In this document: positions 1-4,527 of the stretch, piece by piece
Layout: every line of letters begins with the position of its first letter
Numbering within the stretch: the first letter of the stretch is position 1
NCBI GenBank assembly: GCA_900319595.1
Contig: ONOZ01000182.1
Span: 1-10,995, forward strand
From: an uncultured Bacteroidales bacterium
GTDB lineage: Bacteria > Bacteroidota > Bacteroidia > Bacteroidales > P3
Length of the DNA: 10,995 nucleotides
Reading direction: 5' to 3'
Program-made: the position numbers and the translations under genes
The notes under the pieces: model-generated
Database searches by the model: none
The model's input: only the letters and a program-made list of their open reading frames with translations
What the model was told of the DNA's origin: nothing

Positions 1-1181
1 GGGATTTGCAATTAACATTCTTTGAAAGCATAATAGGTGTTATTTGTATATTTTTTGCTTTCCTTTTAGACGATTACGTAGGAACTTATCGTACCTACTA
101 TTTTACATTTGCTATTTTACTGCTTTTGCATTTTTCTTTAACTTATATTCCTCGACTTATATTAACGACAATTACAGTCCATAGAGTCCATAAGGGGCAA
201 ATAGGATTCCCAACACTTTTAATTGCAAGTGATGAAAAGAAAGCCTTGAATCTTTATAAAGCAATTATCAATCAGGAGATATCTTCAGGCTACCAATTCA
301 AAGGATTCATTACAATAAAAGAACAATCACTCAAACGATTGGAAAAGAAAATCAAGCACTTAGGAACAATTGACAAACTAAAAGAAATTATTGAAAAAGA
401 GAAAATTGAAGAAGTTATCGTAATTTTGGACAAACAAGACGAAAACGAAATATATCACATAATATTCTCCATACAAGACCCAAGCATAGAGATTTTTATG
501 CCATCGGACAGAAAAGATTTGCTTACAGGTAATATAAAGATGCGTGCAATTTTCTCTGTCCCATTAGTTAGAATTTCACAAAATCTTATGGAACCTTGGG
601 AGTTCTCATTAAAACGAGCCTTTGATATTATTACGTCCTTGATTGCTATGATTGTAATAAGTCCTTTCTACATAATTACTGCAATAATAATTAAATGTAC
701 TTCCAAAGGGAATATTCTTTATGCCCAAGAACGTATTGGTAAAAACGGCAAACCTTTTAAAATGTATAAGTTTCGCTCTATGTATATGGACGCAGAAAAA
801 GATATTCCAATGTTATCAAGCGGAGAGGAAGATCCTCGTATTACTCCTTTCGGACGTTTTATGCGTAAAGTAAGGTTAGATGAGACTCCTCAATTTTGGC
901 ATGTTTTTAAAGGCGAAATGAGCATGGTTGGAGTAAGACCTGAAAGACAATTTTTTATTAGTCAAATAGTTAGACAAGCACCTGAATACAAACTATTACA
1001 AAAAATAAAACCCGGAATGACTTCTTGGGGACAAGTAAAATTTGGCTATGCCGACACTGTGGAACAAATGATTGAAAGGATGCAATACGACTTATTGTAT
1101 TTGGAAAATATGTCGATGGCAACAGATATCAAAATTCTGCTATATACCTTTTTAATAATTTTTCAAGGACGCGGGAAATAG
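1..1181 (+). CDS. Polyprenyl-phosphate sugar-phosphate transferase (initiating glycosyltransferase of capsule/exopolysaccharide), 5'-truncated
   Basis: This inner-membrane enzyme would transfer a sugar 1-phosphate from a nucleotide sugar to undecaprenyl phosphate, the first step of capsule or exopolysaccharide synthesis. The reading frame is open to the left edge (first whole codon at base 3), so the N-terminus with its first membrane helices is missing; the TTG at base 6 is an internal leucine. Numbering from that leucine: hydrophobic segments at about 1-20 and 31-55, a Rossmann-like nucleotide-binding region at about 68-165 (CoA_binding_3 type), then the catalytic Bac_transf domain from about 200. 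That domain shows the membrane hairpin (KRAFDI at 203-208 and following), YKFRSM at 254-259, the probable catalytic Asp-Glu pair in LDETPQFWHVFKGEM (291-305), and VRPE at 310-313. The architecture is that of WbaP/ExoY-type long transferases. The sugar specificity cannot be read from sequence. The gene ends 114 bases before the flavodoxin gene, which has its own promoter. The wza/wzc export genes lie to the right on the other strand. Confidence 0.93.
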   Translation, partial: DLQLTFFESIIGVICIFFAFLLDDYVGTYRTYYFTFAILLLLHFSLTYIPRLILTTITVHRVHKGQIGFPTLLIASDEKKALNLYKAIINQEISSGYQFKGFITIKEQSLKRLEKKIKHLGTIDKLKEIIEKEKIEEVIVILDKQDENEIYHIIFSIQDPSIEIFMPSDRKDLLTGNIKMRAIFSVPLVRISQNLMEPWEFSLKRAFDIITSLIAMIVISPFYIITAIIIKCTSKGNILYAQERIGKNGKPFKMYKFRSMYMDAEKDIPMLSSGEEDPRITPFGRFMRKVRLDETPQFWHVFKGEMSMVGVRPERQFFISQIVRQAPEYKLLQKIKPGMTSWGQVKFGYADTVEQMIERMQYDLLYLENMSMATDIKILLYTFLIIFQGRGK

Positions 1182-1197
1182 TCCACAAAATCTATAA

Positions 1198-1240
1198 AAT
1201 ACCTATTTTTGAGTATAGAGAATCATTGTTTTTAGGTATT
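1198..1240. repeat. Imperfect inverted repeat upstream of the flavodoxin promoter
   Basis: The arms AATACCTA (1198-1205) and TAGGTATT (1233-1240) are perfect 8-base complements separated by 27 bases. The right arm overlaps the first bases of the proposed -33 element. No T-tract follows, so it is not a convincing terminator for the transferase gene. It could be an operator or chance in AT-rich DNA. Between the arms, 1212-1230 matches the classical 19-base Fur box at about 12 positions by my count, including AATCATT. Confidence 0.3.
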
Positions 1241-1269
1241 GTGCGACCTTCATAATAGATGTAATTTTG
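1239..1269 (+). promoter_or_regulatory. Bacteroidota-type promoter of the flavodoxin-DUF2023 unit
   Basis: A -7 element TAATTTTG lies at 1262-1269 and a TTG at 1239-1241, with exactly 20 bases between, matching the Bacteroidota sigma-ABfr consensus (TTG, 19-21 bases, TAnnTTTG). Transcription would begin near 1274, leaving a leader of about 20 bases before the ATG at 1296. The TTG at 1239, which could be read as an upstream start codon, is therefore part of the promoter. Confidence 0.75.
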
Positions 1270-1295
1270 CAAAAGTAATTAAAAATTTTGTAAAT

Positions 1296-1802
1296 ATGAA
1301 AAAGACATGTATTATTTACGGTTCTACAACAGGAACTTGCGAAGGTTTGGCTTCAAAAATAGCAGACAAATTGGGCGGTGCTCCTAATGATGTGATAAAT
1401 GTTACAAATTTCAAAGCAGAAATGCTATCTGAGTACGAAAACTTGATACTTGGTACTTCCACTTGGGGTGCTGGAGATATGCAAGATGATTGGTATGGAG
1501 ATGGTTTAAAAATTCTGCAAGACAACGACTTAACGGGTAAAACTGTTGCCTTGTTTGGGTGTGGAGATTGTGCTTCATACGGAGATACATTCTGTGGGGG
1601 TATGGCTGAATTATATGATGCAGTAACTAAAAAAGGTGCAAAAGTTGTTGGAAAGGTAAATGCTGACGACTATATGTATGAAGCATCGGCTGCCGTTATA
1701 AATGGTGAATTTGTTGGACTTGCCTTAGACGAAGATAACGAAAGCGACAAAACCGATGAACGCATTGATAATTGGGTTGAACAAATAAAAAATAATCTTT
1801 AA
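1296..1802 (+). CDS. fldA: Flavodoxin (long-chain, FMN-binding)
   Basis: This is a cytoplasmic one-electron carrier with FMN, typically serving radical SAM and other reductive enzymes or replacing ferredoxin when iron is scarce. The ATG at 1296 gives 168 residues, the usual long-chain size; the open frame reaches back to a TTG at 1239 but that TTG is the -33 promoter element. The FMN phosphate loop GSTTGTCE is at residues 9-16, directly after beta-strand 1. The second loop TSTWGAGDMQDDW (54-66) carries a Trp next to the isoalloxazine, and the third loop GCGDCASYGDTF (88-99) ends with the family's YGDTF signature. The classical phosphate-loop motif ends in Thr; here that position is Cys15. Five cysteines (5, 15, 89, 92, 100) sit at or near the cofactor loops, a pattern I believe recurs in Bacteroidales flavodoxins. 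The DUF2023 gene starts 5 bases after the stop, so the two are almost certainly co-transcribed. Confidence 0.95.
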   Translation: MKKTCIIYGSTTGTCEGLASKIADKLGGAPNDVINVTNFKAEMLSEYENLILGTSTWGAGDMQDDWYGDGLKILQDNDLTGKTVALFGCGDCASYGDTFCGGMAELYDAVTKKGAKVVGKVNADDYMYEASAAVINGEFVGLALDEDNESDKTDERIDNWVEQIKNNL

Positions 1803-1807
1803 TCATT

Positions 1808-2167
1808 ATGTTGCAGTCTGAAATTATGCCAATTGATATGAAAGTACTAACAGAGCAAATCTATCAGTACAAAAAGGGGGTGAGACGTTTATCGCTTTAC
1901 ACCTTTAATAAAAAATATCAAAAATTTGCAACAAACAGACTGCAACGTCAAAACATAAAATACATTATTCAACCAGTAAATAATACAAGTATAAACTTGT
2001 TTTTCGGCAAACAAGAATGTCTGGACGCTATAGCACCTATGTTGGACAGACCTTTGTGCAAACTCTCACCAGAAGAAGATTTTATACTTGGGACACTACT
2101 TGGTTATGATATTTGTATGCAATGCGAAAGATATTGTTTGTTGAAAAATAAGCAATACGATATATGA
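1808..2167 (+). CDS. DUF2023 family protein, partner gene of flavodoxin
   Basis: This is a small cytoplasmic protein of unknown function. Family recognition rests on the YxYKKGVRRL region (19-28), the FFGKQEC stretch (65-71) and the C-terminal LSPEEDFILGTLLGYD block (86-101), which match my memory of the DUF2023 (PF09633) family. There is no signal peptide or membrane helix. The protein has five cysteines: C71, C84, and C103/C106/C110 forming a C-x2-C-x3-C cluster near the C-terminus that could bind metal or an Fe-S cluster (inference). Three in-frame ATGs compete: 1808, 1826 and 1838. I list 1808 because it sits 5 bases behind the flavodoxin stop; homologs I recall begin near the third (MKVL), which would give 109 residues. 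The tight flavodoxin linkage suggests a role in electron transfer or flavodoxin maturation, which is unproven. A strong terminator follows at 2222. Confidence 0.82.
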   Translation: MLQSEIMPIDMKVLTEQIYQYKKGVRRLSLYTFNKKYQKFATNRLQRQNIKYIIQPVNNTSINLFFGKQECLDAIAPMLDRPLCKLSPEEDFILGTLLGYDICMQCERYCLLKNKQYDI

Positions 2168-2221
2168 AATAATGTAATAGTGTTTGAATTATATAAAAGT
2201 TTCATGTTAATTTGCTATTAG

Positions 2222-2257
2222 AACGGTTTACGATACTCTCTCGTACAACCGTTTTTT
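2222..2257 (+). terminator. Rho-independent terminator of the flavodoxin-DUF2023 unit
   Basis: The arms AACGGTT (2222-2228) and AACCGTT (2247-2253) pair perfectly. The stem continues inward with TACGA/TCGTA after one bulged C at 2246, closing a 7-base loop (2234-2240). Six T's (2252-2257) and more T-rich sequence follow. It lies about 55 bases after the DUF2023 stop. Confidence 0.88.
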
Positions 2258-2315
2258 ATTTTGTTCATATCCCAACCTTTAATTTTGATTTTCCTGTTTT
2301 TTAATCCAAAAATAA

Positions 2316-2349
2316 ATTACGCATAATTCATTCTATTACCATGCGTAAT
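2316..2349 (-). terminator. Possible terminator hairpin of the small secreted-protein gene
   Basis: A perfect 9-base inverted repeat ATTACGCAT (2316-2324) / ATGCGTAAT (2341-2349) encloses a 16-base loop. Read on the - strand it lies about 70 bases beyond the stop at 2417 and is followed by T-rich sequence (complement of 2297-2315), though not an unbroken U-tract. A weak terminator or a protein-binding palindrome are both possible. The rest of 2258-2416 is AT-rich with no gene that I can support. Confidence 0.4.
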
Positions 2350-2416
2350 CAACTTATTTTCATACAAATACACTACTATCAAATATTCACAAGAAATATT
2401 TTTTTATCCTCGTATA

Positions 2417-2866
2417 TTATTCATTTTTTTCTTCTTCTTGTTTGCGTAAGATGTATTCTTCTACATGTTTTATTCCAGAATAGGGTGATAACAAGTCTCC
2501 CATAAAAAATGGTTTTTTGTAGGTGTTCAATGAAAAATCTCTTACAAATCCGTAATAAGTGGTATCACCGGGTTCAAAAGCATGAGATATTTTGCCACTA
2601 TAACCGTCTCTACAATCAACTTCCATCGACAAAAAATATATTGTACCATCGTTTGCACGAATCACATCAAAATTGGTAAAACGTATTAAAGAATATTTCA
2701 AAATATCTTTCCTTATTTTCAACAATTCCGCATCTGTCGTATGGGCATTAACTGCAACTACAACATAATCTTTTGAAAAATAAGTCGGATACCAACTCTT
2801 TGGCTGTTGTGCATAAATAGAAAAACCGAATAAAAGCAATGATATTATTAAACCTATCTTTTTCAT
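2417..2866 (-). CDS. Small secreted/periplasmic protein of unknown function
   Basis: I do not recognise this family. The 149-residue product begins with a clear Sec signal peptide: MKK, a hydrophobic stretch at 4-18, then SIYAQQ with likely cleavage by signal peptidase I after Ala19 or Gln20. There is no lipobox cysteine, so it should be free in the periplasm or exported. The mature part is about 130 residues, rich in Tyr, Phe and Asp, with one cysteine (in EVDCRDG) and a charged C-terminal end (RKQEEEKNE). Alternating hydrophobic stretches such as YVVVAVNA and TIYFLSMEVD suggest a small alpha/beta or beta-rich fold (inference). The ATG at 2866 is chosen because it gives the intact signal peptide and has a TAAATTTG promoter element just upstream. 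The gene stands alone, divergent from ssrA and convergent with the DUF2023 gene. Confidence 0.85.
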   Translation of the reverse strand: MKKIGLIISLLLFGFSIYAQQPKSWYPTYFSKDYVVVAVNAHTTDAELLKIRKDILKYSLIRFTNFDVIRANDGTIYFLSMEVDCRDGYSGKISHAFEPGDTTYYGFVRDFSLNTYKKPFFMGDLLSPYSGIKHVEEYILRKQEEEKNE

Positions 2867-2886
2867 AACAAATTGTATTTAGATTG

Positions 2887-2918
2887 CAAATTTAATAAAA
2901 AAATTTTAAATAATGCAT
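2887..2918 (-). promoter_or_regulatory. Probable promoter of the small secreted-protein gene
   Basis: On the - strand a perfect -7 element TAAATTTG lies at 2887-2894. The expected -33 position holds ATG (2916-2918) rather than TTG at 21-base spacing, so the upstream element is weak. The leader to the ATG at 2866 would be about 15 bases. It is back to back with the tmRNA promoter in the same AT-rich 130-base gap. Confidence 0.5.
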
Positions 2919-2935
2919 TTTTTTGATAAATTTTA

Positions 2936-2967
2936 TTTGGCAAACCGATTTATTTGTTGTAACTTTG
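2936..2967 (+). promoter_or_regulatory. Promoter of the tmRNA gene
   Basis: TTTG at 2936-2939 and TAACTTTG at 2960-2967 are separated by exactly 20 bases, a near-perfect Bacteroidota housekeeping promoter. Initiation would be near 2973, about two dozen bases before the mature tmRNA 5' end, consistent with RNase P trimming of a short leader. Confidence 0.82.
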
Positions 2968-2996
2968 CAGACGCAAATTGCAAGAGTATGATTTGA

Positions 2997-3392
2997 GGGG
3001 TTGGGTTGGTTTTGACAGCAGGATAGAGGCTCGGGCAAGCACGCAGTTATAGGTGGCAGATAACTTTAAACCCGGCTACAAGAAATTAATTGGCGAAAAT
3101 ACTTACGCTCTTGCTGCCTAACCGAAGTATAGTAAGTTAGCTTTATCGGCACAAGGTGCTGAGCAAGACGCTCCTCCAAAGATTTACAACTTTCAATCAC
3201 GGGACAAAGGGGTGCATCATTTAGAAAGTTTAGTTAGTGGTTTTCTTCGTATCGCTAATGAAAATTTAGAAGATAAGTTAAAGGAAAGTGTGTCTGTTCA
3301 CTGCCTTTTCCTGACAAAGAGTAACAGAATAAGCGTGTAGAAAACTTGAAGTTTCTCTTGTTTGGACCAGGGTTCGAATCCCTGCAACTCCA
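2997..3392 (+). ncRNA. ssrA: Transfer-messenger RNA (tmRNA, SsrA), one-piece
   Basis: This RNA rescues ribosomes stalled on broken mRNA and tags the nascent chain for proteolysis, acting with SmpB. The 5' end GGGGTTG (2997-3003) pairs with CAACTCC (3385-3391) through one G-U wobble to form the acceptor stem, and the 5' part continues into GGTTTTGACAGC, the D-loop-like signature. The T-arm is CAGGG-TTCGAAT-CCCTG (3368-3384). A tag reading frame is present at 3092-3121. The segment 3122-3340 holds the pseudoknot region; for example AGGAAA near 3283 can pair with TTTTCCT near 3306. The order (5' acceptor strand, tag, pseudoknots, 3' acceptor strand) is that of ordinary one-piece tmRNA, not a permuted form. 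The 3' CCA is not encoded: after discriminator A3392 the DNA reads CTT, so CCA must be added by nucleotidyltransferase. Promoter and terminator flank it closely. Confidence 0.96.
3092..3121 (+). other. tmRNA proteolysis-tag reading frame (GENTYALAA)
   Basis: Codons GGC GAA AAT ACT TAC GCT CTT GCT GCC TAA encode Gly-Glu-Asn-Thr-Tyr-Ala-Leu-Ala-Ala-stop. The LAA end is the ClpXP/ClpAP degron, and the G-E-x-x-Y-A-L-A-A form is typical of Bacteroidota. The resume codon is taken as GGC at 3092; the Ala carried by tmRNA itself precedes it in the finished tag. Confidence 0.92.
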
Positions 3393-3404
3393 CTTCAGAA
3401 ATAT

Positions 3405-3439
3405 AGACAGAATTAACCAAAACATAATTCTGTCTTTTT
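3405..3439 (+). terminator. Rho-independent terminator of ssrA
   Basis: An 11-base perfect stem AGACAGAATTA (3405-3415) / TAATTCTGTCT (3425-3435) with a 9-base loop is followed by a T-run (3435-3439) and more T-rich sequence. It starts 13 bases after the mature tmRNA end. On the - strand the same stem could also stop transcripts from the radical SAM gene ending at 3481, although the following tract there is only modestly T-rich. Confidence 0.9.
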
Positions 3440-3480
3440 GTTTGTAAGAATTTTTAAAATATAAATATTGCAAATTACTC

Positions 3481-4518
3481 TTACTCAAAGATTTCAAAAG
3501 TATTCCTATCAATATTCTTATTTTGTATAAATTTCGCTTTCCATCCTTGCGACCTCAACCAATTCAAATTAGATGATTTGTAACCAATTGCGTAATTTAT
3601 ATCTTTAGGATTAACAGAAATATATTTTATATTAGATTTAGTTGTAATACCTTGATTGTTAGATATATCCTTTTCTTGCAAAAACTGTTCAAATCGCTCT
3701 TTCCATAAAGCAGAAAGTACTAATTCAAAAAAAGACACATGAAAAGGTCCCGCCAAATAACCTTTGCCATTCATAAGGTCAATAGATGGATGCAAACCAA
3801 CTCGCAATACTGCAATATCCTCTTTTTGAAATATTTTATAAACTTCCTTTGTCCAATCAACCGCACACTCTATTGTCAAAGGTTTGTATTTGCCTTGTTT
3901 ATAAAGTGTTGCCAATGGAGTACGGTCAATAACCAAAGTAGGATAAATACGTGTTGAGTCTGCACCGAGTGATATGATTTTTGCTGCTGTGTGAATGCTT
4001 TTTTGCAAAGTATCTTTCGGCAAGCCAATCATCATCTGCAAACCAAGATTAAAACCATATGATTTTATCAAATTTGACGCTCTCTCCACGTCTTCGCATG
4101 TATGCCCACGCTCAGAGTATTGCAACACTTCATCATCTAAACTCTGGGCTCCAAGTTCAATATCAGTAACCTTGTATTGTTGCAATAGGTCAAGAATTTC
4201 ATTATTTATATAATCTGGACGTGTAGATAAACGAATTGATTGTATCTCACCATTTGCAATATAGGGCTTTACAACTTCTAAATATGCTTTTTGCTCCTCA
4301 ATATCAAGCCCTGTAAAAGTTCCGCCGAAAAAGGCAACCTGTACATAAGTACCTTTTTCGACGGTTGATAAATATTGATTTATTATTTTATCTACTTCGC
4401 TTAATGCTGGCATTGTCTGTTGTCCGCTTATATACCTTTGATTGCAATAAATACATTGATGGGGACAAGCCCTTTGAGGTATAAATATCGGAATATTACA
4501 ATGCTTCCTATTTAGCAT
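3481..4518 (-). CDS. Elp3-like radical SAM protein lacking the acetyltransferase domain
   Basis: The 345-residue protein carries a 4Fe-4S/SAM site, C18-x3-C22-x2-C25 (CPHQCIYC), near its N-terminus. Further radical SAM features are GGTFTG at 65-70, RLSTRPD at 96-102, ELGAQS at 121-126, RGHT at 137-140 and MMIGLP at 162-167, all in the style of Elp3, the radical SAM/acetyltransferase subunit that makes tRNA U34 modifications. IYPTLVI (191-197) is also Elp3-like. The C-terminal GNAT domain of true Elp3 is absent; the last 80 or so residues are a short unrelated tail. The substrate is unknown and the tRNA link is inference. The ATG at 4518 lies only 9 bases after the stop of wzc, and I found no promoter in between, so it is probably co-transcribed with wza-wzc. 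A coproporphyrinogen-oxidase-like radical SAM enzyme is less likely because the HemN iron-sulfur context is missing. Confidence 0.88.
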   Translation of the reverse strand: MLNRKHCNIPIFIPQRACPHQCIYCNQRYISGQQTMPALSEVDKIINQYLSTVEKGTYVQVAFFGGTFTGLDIEEQKAYLEVVKPYIANGEIQSIRLSTRPDYINNEILDLLQQYKVTDIELGAQSLDDEVLQYSERGHTCEDVERASNLIKSYGFNLGLQMMIGLPKDTLQKSIHTAAKIISLGADSTRIYPTLVIDRTPLATLYKQGKYKPLTIECAVDWTKEVYKIFQKEDIAVLRVGLHPSIDLMNGKGYLAGPFHVSFFELVLSALWKERFEQFLQEKDISNNQGITTKSNIKYISVNPKDINYAIGYKSSNLNWLRSQGWKAKFIQNKNIDRNTFEIFE

Positions 4519-4527
4519 TATTCTACA

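Noticed and set aside
1182..1240. Inverted repeat considered as a terminator of the transferase gene
   Set aside because: The 27-base loop and the absence of a T-tract after the right arm do not fit an intrinsic terminator.
1239..1295. 19-codon N-terminal extension of flavodoxin from a TTG
   Set aside because: The TTG is the -33 promoter element and the extension has no flavodoxin similarity; the ATG at 1296 starts directly at beta-strand 1.
2258..2416. Possible small gene starting at ATG 2341 on the + strand
   Set aside because: The frame runs into the antisense of the secreted-protein gene, has low-complexity AT-driven content, and has neither a promoter match nor a recognisable product.
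3360..3392. Separate tRNA gene suggested by the GGTTCGAATCC T-arm
   Set aside because: No anticodon arm or 5' acceptor strand lies within tRNA distance; the T-arm and acceptor belong to the tmRNA starting at 2997.
3255..3512. 85-residue open frame on the - strand containing a CRDSNPGP motif
   Set aside because: It is the antisense of the tmRNA 3' end. The RDSNPGP string is the familiar false protein produced by reading across a T-arm (GGGTTCGAATCCC), not a gene.
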